From assembly GCA_964435165.1 (NCBI GenBank), contig CAYSXY010000088.1:1-5781 (forward strand): a DNA stretch of 5,781 nt. Reading direction: 5' to 3'. The notes under the pieces were generated by a model. That model did no database searches and was not told the origin of the DNA. It was given only the letters and a program-made list of their open reading frames with translations. Both the position numbers and the translations under genes were made by a program. Numbering within the stretch: the stretch's first letter is position 1; every line of letters starts with the position of its first letter. This document shows, one piece after another, positions 1 through 5,753 of this stretch. The stretch is from CAYSXY01 sp964435165. GTDB lineage: Bacteria > Pseudomonadota > Alphaproteobacteria > Rickettsiales > RI-342.

Positions 1-53
1 GCGCTTGCATGGCATGCAAGAGGTCAGCGGTTCGATCCCGCTTAGCTCCACCA
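1..53 (+). tRNA. tRNA-Ala(GGC), 3' part, cut by the window edge
   Basis: Seen directly: anticodon stem CTTGC (4-8) pairs with GCAAG (16-20) around the seven-base loop ATGGCAT (9-15), giving anticodon GGC at 11-13. The variable loop is 21-25. The T-stem AGCGG (26-30) pairs with CCGCT (38-42) around TTCGATC (31-37). The 3' acceptor strand TAGCTCC (43-49) is followed by discriminator A50 and an encoded CCA (51-53). The first 23 or so bases (5' acceptor strand and most of the D-arm) lie outside the window. It reads GCC and GCU alanine codons. This isoacceptor is easily confused with the UGC one, but the loop alignment puts GGC at positions 34-36. Confidence 0.95.
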
Positions 54-93
54 AATACTAAAGGCGCCTCTAATAGAGGCGCCTTTAGTATTT
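53..93 (+). terminator. Perfect 18-bp hairpin terminator after tRNA-Ala
   Basis: Arm 53-70 (AAATACTAAAGGCGCCTC) is the exact reverse complement of arm 76-93, with loop TAATA (71-75). The GC-rich inner stem is flanked by an A-rich left side and a U-rich right side (TTTAGTATTTAT), as in an intrinsic terminator. The near-perfect symmetry means it could also stop transcripts arriving on the minus strand from the 316-1923 operon. The left arm begins with the last A of the tRNA CCA. Confidence 0.85.
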
Positions 94-315
94 ATGGGGA
101 GTAGCAGATCGAACCGCAGGTTCACAATGTGCCGAAAGGCCATTGGACGATGAGCGCAACGCGCGAATCGCCCGCAGGGTGAGCCTAGTTAAAACGAGGC
201 GAATCAACCCGCTTAGCTCACCATTATGCCACTTTCGGAGGCATCAGCCGAACGAAAGTAATCCTGCTTAGCTCAAGCAATTTGTTCGAAAAGTTTTGTT
301 CATATTTTCATTGAG
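94..315. other. Gene-free stretch with tRNA-end echoes and hairpins
   Basis: No credible ORF is seen here. Positions 208-219 repeat exactly the 12 bases of tRNA positions 37-48 (CCCGCTTAGCTC), then continue ACCA where the tRNA has CACCA. Positions 263-275 hold a weaker copy (CCTGCTTAGCTCA). Positions 107-117 are the exact reverse complement of tRNA positions 27-37. Local hairpins include 111-123 and 125-145. The pattern suits remnants of integration at the tRNA 3' end, but TTAGCTCA also occurs at the D-arm start of many tRNAs, so another origin is possible. No integrase or intact att pair is visible. Confidence 0.5.
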
Positions 316-735
316 TTACGTGTTCGCAGCTTCTAAGGGTACTGGAATAAATTTTGAATTTGCCGACATTTTTTGTCTCATAGATAGGCCTTCTGCATCT
401 TTTAGTGCGGAATCTACAGGCATGCCGAAAATGTTATAATGGCGAGGAGGAGGCTCGCTTTTTTCAATTTCAAGCTTTGCTTCAAGATAGTATTTCACTT
501 CGAGATCACCCCTGCCAAGTAGAGGTTTCTCTGAGTCTGGCTTTACATAATATGTATAAGCTATATCCCAAATGTCTTTCTCTGATAAATCCGTGGTTTT
601 AAATACAGAAAAGCCGCCCGGGGGTTGCTTTCCAGTGAAGGCTGAAGTTTTGAGTGTGCTTAAAGCTCGATTGATACGACTGTTGGAATCGATAAACCGT
701 GATAGTATATCATTGGACGTTAAATCGGCGGTCAT
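316..735 (-). CDS. Small conserved protein of unknown function, third cassette gene
   Basis: 139 aa, soluble, with no signal peptide or membrane segment. I do not know its function. Visible motifs are LSRFI (11-15), FSVFKTTDLSEKDIWDI (42-58), GRGDLEV (74-80) and PPPRHYNIFGMP (95-106). From memory, this layout (an SVF/IW segment, GR-DL, then P-RH-NI-G-P) matches a group of small uncharacterised bacterial proteins, often found beside a second small protein like the 156-aa one upstream. No catalytic residues can be assigned. The ATG at 735 is fixed by a TGA codon two codons upstream in frame, and there is only a weak GGA-type ribosome site. The gene overlaps the 156-aa gene by 26 bases, which implies coupled translation. 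Codons are AT-rich compared with glyA. That the ORF is real is likely, and the family assignment is tentative. Confidence 0.8.
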   Translation of the reverse strand: MTADLTSNDILSRFIDSNSRINRALSTLKTSAFTGKQPPGGFSVFKTTDLSEKDIWDIAYTYYVKPDSEKPLLGRGDLEVKYYLEAKLEIEKSEPPPRHYNIFGMPVDSALKDAEGLSMRQKMSANSKFIPVPLEAANT

Positions 736-1180
736 CGTTCATGATTCCGAAATATTGCTTTATGGTGGGCAGAATTCTATCAATAGATCTGTCGGAGAAA
801 CTCATATGGCCGTAGTCGTCGGTACGTTTCCCTTCTTTAAACAGCGAATAAAGAATACCGTTACCATCAAAGAGAACAGAAAACATTGTTATCTTTCCCG
901 ATGACTCTCTTTTTGCCCATTCCAGCAATACCTTGCCTGTATCTTCAATGTCAGATGAAGGCTTCTCTATCTGAATAGGTAATTTTTCTATAAACTCTTT
1001 TGCATGGGGAATGGCATTAGGAAGTAGTTGCATATCATCGGATAAATTCTCTTTTAGAAGCCATAAATCTGATATTGCCTTACCCTTCCACGCTCTAACC
1101 GTAGCCGATTGCTGAAAATTTGGATAAACTACGTTTCCATCTTCATTCCAGCCATATGGATTTACTCGTTCTCTGGTCAT
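710..1180 (-). CDS. Small conserved protein of unknown function, second cassette gene
   Basis: 156 aa, cytoplasmic by appearance. I do not know its function. The N-terminal third (1-54) is polar and rich in W and N. It is followed by a probable helix (NAIPHAKEFIEKLP, 55-68), then DTGKVLLEWA (80-89), a beta-rich FSVLFDGNGILYSLF (100-114) and GHMSFSD (124-130). The proline, 'D-G-I-LEW' strand and 'DG-LY' hairpin recall a recurrent class of small hypothetical proteins encoded in pairs. This is recalled by pattern and has not been searched. Its ATG overlaps the stop of the preceding gene (ATGA, 1177-1180), and a GGAG lies eight bases upstream inside that gene's last codons. Both indicate translational coupling with the TIGR04255 gene. 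Confidence 0.82.
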   Translation of the reverse strand: MTRERVNPYGWNEDGNVVYPNFQQSATVRAWKGKAISDLWLLKENLSDDMQLLPNAIPHAKEFIEKLPIQIEKPSSDIEDTGKVLLEWAKRESSGKITMFSVLFDGNGILYSLFKEGKRTDDYGHMSFSDRSIDRILPTIKQYFGIMNDDRRFNVQ

Positions 1181-1923
1181 AAAAAATTCTCCAAAGTTTT
1201 ATCTGTTAAATGAGCTTCAAAAACTTTGTTTTTTATACTCCTCATTTTTTCAAAATACCCTTCTAGCTTAGCATCATTTAGCTCGTCAGACAATTCTCCT
1301 ATATAAATATCAATATCTAAGATAAAACTTTTATGCTGATCTGTCGCAGAAATGGGTTGCTGTACAAAGTTAATAACGCCCCCACAGTTATCTCCGAAAT
1401 CAGAAGCATAACGATACTGATATTGCTTTATTTGCCCAACATCTGATTTAGGGAATTGTATATCCACATCAAAATAGTCATTAAGATTGCTACAAGATTT
1501 GGGAATCTTAATTAAATTTATGTAGCGCAAACCAAGTCTTTTAATCACATGCTTGTTGCGGCATTTTTTATATTTTTTCCAAGTGTAAATGGCATTTTTT
1601 AAAAACTTACCCCAAAGAGGGTAATCTTTGAGGCTGTGATATGAAAAACCATCTAGGTTGAACCTTGCAAGCTCTTTACCATTATCATTTTTATATTCAA
1701 TTCCATGAATGCCGTACCTACTAGAAGATTGGTTTTCACCCACCATAGCTTCGAAAAAGCGTATGTCATCTTTTTTAGAAAAACGTTCATTAAAATTTTT
1801 CTCTGCAATATTAAAGTTCTGTGCAGACAACCCCTCTTCTTCATCCAGACGAATATCAAAAACCACTTCTATAGCAGGTGGATTTTTTAAATCACTTAAA
1901 TCTATTTTTTTGCGCTTGGTCAT
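1177..1923 (-). CDS. TIGR04255 family protein, first cassette gene
   Basis: 248 aa, close to the usual size of this family. Seen: NPPAIEVVFDIRL near the N-terminus (14-26), a central FNLDGFSYHSLKDYPLWGKF (88-107) with a long basic helix after it, the hallmark RLGLRYINLI (129-138), a strand SFILDIDIY (199-207), and a C-terminal helix with KVFEAHLTDKTLENF (233-247). The sequence PP-IEV-F-IR, then LGLRYIN, then VFE-LT is how I recognise TIGR04255, a sporadically distributed family without an established activity. There is no signal peptide. The ATG at 1923 has only a weak AAAGAA ribosome site. It leads a three-gene operon and its stop overlaps the next start. The AT-rich codons contrast with the pirin and glyA genes and suggest acquisition by transfer. 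Family call fairly sure; role unknown. Confidence 0.87.
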   Translation of the reverse strand: MTKRKKIDLSDLKNPPAIEVVFDIRLDEEEGLSAQNFNIAEKNFNERFSKKDDIRFFEAMVGENQSSSRYGIHGIEYKNDNGKELARFNLDGFSYHSLKDYPLWGKFLKNAIYTWKKYKKCRNKHVIKRLGLRYINLIKIPKSCSNLNDYFDVDIQFPKSDVGQIKQYQYRYASDFGDNCGGVINFVQQPISATDQHKSFILDIDIYIGELSDELNDAKLEGYFEKMRSIKNKVFEAHLTDKTLENFL

Positions 1924-2094
1924 TTCTTTGGCAATGTTTAGACGTTCAAAAGTAAGGTATTATAACTTTGTATTGTTTGGAAGCTTATTTCTATATTCCT
2001 CTCAGTTATGCACGGTTTTGTTCACAAACCCAATTAGACACCCTCACAAAATCGCTTTACTGTGTGGCACCGATTTAAGACACAAGGAGTTGCC
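1924..2094. promoter_or_regulatory. Divergent promoter region between cassette and pirin gene
   Basis: On the minus strand a perfect TATAAT lies at 1959-1964, 36 bases upstream of the cassette ATG, without a good -35 box at the usual distance. On the plus strand TAGACA (2035-2040), a 17-base spacer and the poor -10 TACTGT (2058-2063) could serve the pirin gene. Between them, 2014-2030 forms a short stem (GGTTTTG with CAAACC, one bulged T, loop TTCA) that could be an operator. All three are motif readings only. Confidence 0.45.
2084..2089 (+). promoter_or_regulatory. Ribosome binding site that fixes the pirin start
   Basis: AAGGAG lies five bases before the ATG at 2095. The reading frame is open further upstream to a GTG at 2062, but that start would have no ribosome site and would overlap the putative -10 box. 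The ATG is therefore preferred. Confidence 0.85.
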
Positions 2095-2955
2095 ATGCCC
2101 ATTGACCAGTTGATTGCGCCGAGAGAGAAGGATTTGGGTGGTTTTTCGGTGCGGCGGTTGTTGCCTTGTGCCAAGCGGCGCATGGTGGGGCCGTGGATTT
2201 TTTTCGATCATATAGGCCCGGCGGTATTTCCCGCAGGTAAGGGCATTGATGTGCGGCCGCACCCGCATATCAACCTGGCGACGGTGACCTATTTATTTGA
2301 AGGGGAAATGTTGCATCGTGATTCACTGGGTAGTGTGCAGGCGATTCAACCCGGGGCGGTGAATTTGATGGTGGCGGGGAGGGGTATTGTGCACTCCGAG
2401 CGGGAGAATGACGCCGTGCGTGGTATCGACCACCAGCTGCATGGCTTGCAATTGTGGCATGCCTTGCCAGAGGCGCAGGAAGAAATGGACCCGGCGTTTC
2501 ATCACATTCCGGCAGATGCTATGCCTGCTTTTGTGCATGATGGGGTGACGGTGCGGGTGATGATGGGTGAGGCCTATGGTGTGTCGTCGCCGGTGCCGAC
2601 CTTCTCGCCAATTTTATATTGTGAGGCAGAGATACCGGCAGGTGGGCGTTTGGCTGTGCCGCAGGCTGAGGAGCTGGCGCTGTATGTGGTGTCCGGTGAG
2701 GTTGAGGTGGGTGGCGGCGCTGTGTCGTCGCATCATATGGCGGTGATGGAGCAAGGGGCTGAGGCAGTGGTTGAAGCCGCGAAACCGAGCCGCATTGCGC
2801 TGATTGGCGGAGCATCGCTGGGGCCGCGCTATATTGAGTGGAATTTTGTCTCCAGCCGCAAGGAGCGCATTGAGCAAGCCAAGGATGATTGGCGAGCCGG
2901 GCGCTTTGCCACCGTGCCGGGCGATGAAGAAGAGTTTATCCCCCTGCCGGAGTGA
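2095..2955 (+). CDS. Pirin family protein (bicupin, iron-binding type)
   Basis: 286 aa, a usual pirin length. The N-terminal cupin carries the pirin signature: RRMVGPWIFFDHIGP (28-42), RPHPHINLATVTYLFEG (54-70), GSVQAIQPGAVNLMVAGRGI (79-98) and VHSERE (99-104). By alignment with characterised pirins the metal ligands would be His56, His58, His100 and Glu102, all present. The C-terminal cupin runs from about 165 to 245 and is less conserved, as is normal. Family knowledge: pirins bind Fe, some are quercetin dioxygenases, others act as redox-sensing regulators, so the substrate here cannot be told. It is a cytoplasmic protein. It is transcribed divergently from the AT-rich cassette and converges with the hydrolase gene, with only 22 bases between the stops and no terminator hairpin there. 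Its GC-rich codons look native. Confidence 0.95.
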   Translation: MPIDQLIAPREKDLGGFSVRRLLPCAKRRMVGPWIFFDHIGPAVFPAGKGIDVRPHPHINLATVTYLFEGEMLHRDSLGSVQAIQPGAVNLMVAGRGIVHSERENDAVRGIDHQLHGLQLWHALPEAQEEMDPAFHHIPADAMPAFVHDGVTVRVMMGEAYGVSSPVPTFSPILYCEAEIPAGGRLAVPQAEELALYVVSGEVEVGGGAVSSHHMAVMEQGAEAVVEAAKPSRIALIGGASLGPRYIEWNFVSSRKERIEQAKDDWRAGRFATVPGDEEEFIPLPE

Positions 2956-2977
2956 GTATCAACGCGGGTTGTGCTGG

Positions 2978-3829
2978 TTAGTCTGCATGACTGCGTAAAA
3001 AGTCGATCGTATCCTCAATGACCGTTTGTTCGAATGTCAGCATTGGTGAGAAAATACCGATGATGGTGATGTGGTTGATGTCGGCATAGAGCCTTGTGTC
3101 GACACTGCCACCAGCCTCAATGATGGCATCGCGCAGGCTTTCCATATTGCGAGCGGAGACGGTGCTGTCATTCTGGCCGTGCAGAAGGAGCATGGGTGGT
3201 TCATTGCCGTCAATGAAGTTTGAGACTTTCATCTGCGGGAATTGTTCCGGCGGGCCGAAAATGGCTTTATATTTGCGGCTGGTGGGATTGAAATTATAGG
3301 GGCCAGCAAGCCCGACAAGGCTGTTGAAAAATGAAGGGTTTAGGCCAACCTCATCTAAAAATGTTGTGTTGCTGACCAGCATGGCGCCGGTGTGAGCGCC
3401 GGCGGAATGGCCCATGACATGCACATTGGAAACATCGCCGCCATATGCCGCGATGTGATTGTATATCCAGCGGCTGGCCAGGGCGGCATCCTGCACGAAA
3501 TCCGGATAGGTGGCGGGAGGATATTTGGCATAATCAGGAATGACAACGACAAAGCCTGCCTTGACTAAGCGGTTGGCAGCAAAGCGGTAGTCATCTTTTG
3601 ACCCTGATGTCCAACCGCCGCCATAGAAAAAGAGCACGACGGGAGAGGGGGCGTTTGCTTCCGTTGGCTGATACGCATCCAGCCATTGCCATGGTTCTGA
3701 GCCGTAGGCAATGTTTTGGTACCGGATATAGCTGTCTTCATCCAGTCCGAGATTGGCAATGTACAGCCCGGCGGACTGGCAGGCTGTAAGAGCGAGCAAG
3801 GTTAAGCTTAGGCAGAGATGCTTTAAGAT
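2978..3829 (-). CDS. Alpha/beta-hydrolase (carboxylesterase-like), probable lipoprotein
   Basis: A serine hydrolase of the BD-FAE/HSL-like esterase group. Numbering is from the TTG at 3799 (273 aa). The oxyanion motif is FFYGGGW (57-63, Tyr in place of the usual His of HGGGW), the nucleophile is Ser132 in GHSAG, and the likely acid and base are Asp211 (HGQND) and His243 (INH). The substrate is unknown. The only standard start, TTG 3799, leaves just LALTAC before Cys7. The frame stays open upstream, where residues 3829 to 3782 read I-LKHLCLSLTLLALTAC, a textbook lipoprotein signal with lipobox LTAC whose first codon is ATC. I therefore give the coding limit as 3829 (283 aa) and treat the start as uncertain. 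Gln after the Cys would suit the outer membrane. It lies 51 bases downstream of glyA on the same strand and is probably cotranscribed. Confidence 0.88.
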   Translation of the reverse strand: MLKHLCLSLTLLALTACQSAGLYIANLGLDEDSYIRYQNIAYGSEPWQWLDAYQPTEANAPSPVVLFFYGGGWTSGSKDDYRFAANRLVKAGFVVVIPDYAKYPPATYPDFVQDAALASRWIYNHIAAYGGDVSNVHVMGHSAGAHTGAMLVSNTTFLDEVGLNPSFFNSLVGLAGPYNFNPTSRKYKAIFGPPEQFPQMKVSNFIDGNEPPMLLLHGQNDSTVSARNMESLRDAIIEAGGSVDTRLYADINHITIIGIFSPMLTFEQTVIEDTIDFLRSHAD

Positions 3830-3880
3830 GGCGAGGCCTATATTCTAAGCGGTTTATGGTAGTAGCTGTGCTGCCAGAGC

Positions 3881-5176
3881 TTAATAAATCGGGTAGCGCG
3901 CGCAGAGCGCTTCGACTTGTGCTTTGACGGTGTTTTCCACCGCTTCGTCACCGTCAGCATTTTCTGCCAGTGCGTCCAGAACATCGGCGATGAGGTGGCC
4001 GACTGTGGTGAAATCGTCGCTATTGAAGCCACGTGTGGTGCCCGCCGGAGAGCCCAGACGAATGCCGGAGCTGATGGCGGGTGGTTGCGGGTCAAACGGG
4101 ATGGCGTTTTTGTTGCAGGTGAGCCCGGCGCGTTCCAATGCAATTTCAGCGTCGCGGCCCGTGACGCCTTTTTTGCGCATATCGAGCAGCACCATATGGC
4201 AATCTGTGCCGCCGGAGACGCTGTCATAGCCGCGTTCTTTCAGCGCTGCGGCCATGGCGCGGGCATTGTCGATGACGTCCTGCGCGTAGCGTTTGAAGCC
4301 CGGTTGCAGTGCCTCGCCAAAGGCGACGGCCTTAGCCGCGATGACATGCATCAATGGGCCGCCCTGATTGCCGGGGAAGACGGCGCTGTTGAATTTTTTA
4401 GCCATGTCTTCTTCATTGGAAAGAATCATGCCGCCGCGCGGGCCACGCAGGGTTTTGTGCGTGGTGGAGGTGACGACATGGGCGTGGGGCAGGGGCGACG
4501 GGTAGGCTCCTCCGGCGATCAGACCGGAATAATGCGCCATGTCGACCATCAGCACGGCATTGACGCTGTCGGCGATTTCACGAAAGCGTTGCCAGTCGAT
4601 GACACGCGGATAGGCGGACGCCCCAGCAATGATCATTTTCGGTTTATGTTCGTCGGCCAGTTTGGCCACTTCGTCATAATCAATGAGGCCGTCTGCTTCG
4701 CGCACGCCATATTGCACCGGGTTGAACCATTTGCCGGAGACGGTGGGTTTGGCGCCATGTGTTAAGTGCCCGCCTGCTGCCAGCGACATGCCGAGAATGG
4801 TATCGCCGGGTTTGAGATAGGCATAAAACACAGCGGTGTTGGCCTGTGCGCCGGAATGCGGCTGCACATTGGCATAGCGGCAATCATAGAGTTTTTTGAG
4901 CCGTTCGATCGCTAATTCTTCGGCAACATCAACATATTCGCAGCCGCCATAATAACGGGCATGGGGGTAGCCTTCGGCATATTTGTTAGTCAGGACGGAG
5001 CCTTGTGCTTCCAGCACCGCACGGCTGGCGATATTTTCCGACGCAATGAGTTCGATCTGGTTTTGCTGGCGATGCAATTCCTGATCGACCGCTTTGTGCA
5101 ATTCCGGGTCAGACACAGCAAGAGGGGTGCTGAATAGCGGGCTTTTATGTGGGGCGGTTTTAGCCTGGGCGGACAT
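3881..5176 (-). CDS. glyA: Serine hydroxymethyltransferase
   Basis: 431 aa, usual for GlyA. A PLP enzyme that interconverts serine plus tetrahydrofolate with glycine plus 5,10-methylene-tetrahydrofolate, the main source of one-carbon units, acting in the cytosol. Seen: IELIASEN (41-48), TNKYAEGYP (63-71), YYGGCEYVD (75-83), the PLP-contacting D212 and H215 in MVDMAHYSGLIAGG, the Schiff-base Lys241 in STTHKTLRGPRGG, NQGGPLMH (270-277), and Arg373 in GIRLGSPAGTTRG, which binds the substrate carboxylate. All key residues are intact. The frame continues upstream to an ATG at 5257, but I chose 5176: AGGAG lies nine bases before it and a strong promoter (5222-5250) sits inside the upstream extension. 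Flanking genes differ from the glyA-nrdR-rib order known in several alphaproteobacteria, since the hydrolase follows instead. Confidence 0.98.
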   Translation of the reverse strand: MSAQAKTAPHKSPLFSTPLAVSDPELHKAVDQELHRQQNQIELIASENIASRAVLEAQGSVLTNKYAEGYPHARYYGGCEYVDVAEELAIERLKKLYDCRYANVQPHSGAQANTAVFYAYLKPGDTILGMSLAAGGHLTHGAKPTVSGKWFNPVQYGVREADGLIDYDEVAKLADEHKPKMIIAGASAYPRVIDWQRFREIADSVNAVLMVDMAHYSGLIAGGAYPSPLPHAHVVTSTTHKTLRGPRGGMILSNEEDMAKKFNSAVFPGNQGGPLMHVIAAKAVAFGEALQPGFKRYAQDVIDNARAMAAALKERGYDSVSGGTDCHMVLLDMRKKGVTGRDAEIALERAGLTCNKNAIPFDPQPPAISSGIRLGSPAGTTRGFNSDDFTTVGHLIADVLDALAENADGDEAVENTVKAQVEALCARYPIY

Positions 5177-5221
5177 AGGGGGAGGCTCCTGAATCATGAT
5201 GACGGCATTAAATGCGGATGC

Positions 5222-5250
5222 ATCATAGGCAGGCTGTCGGCCACTGACAA
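5222..5250 (-). promoter_or_regulatory. glyA promoter, sigma70-type
   Basis: On the minus strand TTGTCA (5245-5250) and TATGAT (5222-5227) are separated by exactly 17 bases. Each box has five of six consensus bases. Transcription would start near 5215 and give a leader of about 39 bases before the ATG at 5176. An imperfect dyad (5229-5238 against 5246-5255, eight of ten bases matching, seven-base centre) covers the -35 box and spacer and could be an operator. Confidence 0.7.
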
Positions 5251-5257
5251 GCTGCAT

Positions 5258-5465
5258 GTTAAAGAATACTTTGTTCCGTCAGCCTTCACGGCAGAATCGT
5301 TAATTTTCTTTCTGATCATTTATATTTATGGCATAAGTGACAGGCTTTTATGTCGATATTCTATAGCTAGGATAGAATGGACTGGGAGCTGGACATGCAG
5401 ATGCCGGCTCTGTGCGTGTCGAGAACCTTTGCATGAATGTGTGAAGAGAATCCGGTTGAAAGGAG
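5258..5465. other. Gene-free region upstream of glyA
   Basis: No ORF here is convincing. The open plus-strand frame that crosses it begins inside glyA antisense. An inverted repeat at 5358-5378 (ATTCTAT, seven-base spacer, ATAGAAT) is the only clear structure. It lies downstream of a GTGACA (5337-5342) that could be a weak plus-strand -35 box, but no good -10 box follows at the right distance. Confidence 0.5.
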
Positions 5466-5469
5466 GTGA
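5459..5469 (+). promoter_or_regulatory. Perfect Shine-Dalgarno sequence
   Basis: AAAGGAGGTGA is fully complementary to the usual 3' tail of bacterial 16S rRNA over 11 bases. It is followed by an ATG at 5470 that opens a three-codon frame (MPR-stop), whose TGA overlaps the ATG at 5478. The spacing is rather short for 5470 and rather long (11 bases from GGAGG) for 5478. Confidence 0.6.
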
Positions 5470-5477
5470 ATGCCTCG

Positions 5478-5711
5478 ATGAGTTTCCTGAGTGGGTTGAT
5501 TCCTGCACGGCTAGTGAAGCTACTGCTACCATTGATGTGCCTTGCACAGGGAGTCGATACATCCTTGTTGAAGGAATATCGCCTTGAAAAGCGTCAACTC
5601 GGGTTGATTCATGTCATCCCGAAAGACGCGCCTGAGAATGCACGTGGTGTCGTCACTGCTGAAACCTGGTGGGGTGCCGTAGCGCGCCTGCCAGAAGCGA
5701 AGTCCGCCTAA
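5478..5711 (+). CDS. Small protein of unknown function, possibly exported
   Basis: 77 aa from the ATG at 5478; a GTG at 5466 would add four residues but lies inside the Shine-Dalgarno sequence. I do not recognise it. Residues 1-24 look like a signal peptide or single membrane helix: IPAR and VK supply positive charges around LVKLLLPLMCLAQG. The rest (25-77) is polar and mixed, with LKEYRLEKRQLGLIHVIPKD and a TWWG motif near the C-terminus. There is no proper lipobox, since Met precedes the Cys. Codon choice looks like a real gene of this genome, and the 11-nt ribosome site supports translation. Against it: another plus-strand frame (open until 5587) also looks partly coding, so a frameshifted or chance ORF is possible. 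Confidence 0.42.
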   Translation: MSFLSGLIPARLVKLLLPLMCLAQGVDTSLLKEYRLEKRQLGLIHVIPKDAPENARGVVTAETWWGAVARLPEAKSA

Positions 5712-5713
5712 AC

Positions 5714-5753
5714 CCAGCTTTATGCTGGCCCTGCCCGGTGCCCTAGCCACCGG
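5714..5753 (+). other. Two small stem-loops after the last ORF
   Basis: CCAGC (5714-5718) pairs with GCTGG (5724-5728) around TTTAT. CCGGTG (5735-5740) pairs with CACCGG (5748-5753) around a seven-base loop. They follow the stop at 5711 by only a few bases, which suits a termination region, but neither is followed by a T-run. A short frame inside (ATG at 5722 to TAA at the last base of the window) is too small to call. Confidence 0.3.

Noticed and set aside
572..904. Plus-strand frame of 110 aa opposite the cassette genes
   Set aside because: Antisense to two coupled genes with family-like motifs, with no ribosome site or recognisable domain.
316..1923. Calling the cassette a toxin-antitoxin or named defence system
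   Set aside because: No toxin fold, antitoxin DNA-binding motif, nuclease or ATPase motif is visible. Only the association and composition suggest an accessory role.
1924..2094. Second att copy at the far end of the cassette
   Set aside because: Looked for the CCCGCTTAGCTC core in both orientations and found no match, so element boundaries cannot be claimed.
2519..2877. Minus-strand frames opposite the pirin gene
   Set aside because: Low-complexity proline- and histidine-rich translations typical of the antisense of a GC-rich gene.
3917..4765. Long plus-strand open frame (282 aa) opposite glyA
   Set aside because: It lies wholly antisense to an intact, strongly conserved glyA and shows no recognisable protein features. 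It is open because of GC-rich codon bias.
5177..5257. N-terminal extension of GlyA by 27 residues
   Set aside because: It contains the promoter boxes, has no ribosome site at 5257, and GlyA proteins normally begin near the 5176 start.
5147..5587. Plus-strand frame of 146 aa across the glyA start region
   Set aside because: Its first part is antisense to glyA and its promoter. The later part looks mildly coding but has no proper start, and the overlapping 5478-5711 frame has the better ribosome site and a protein-like N-terminus.
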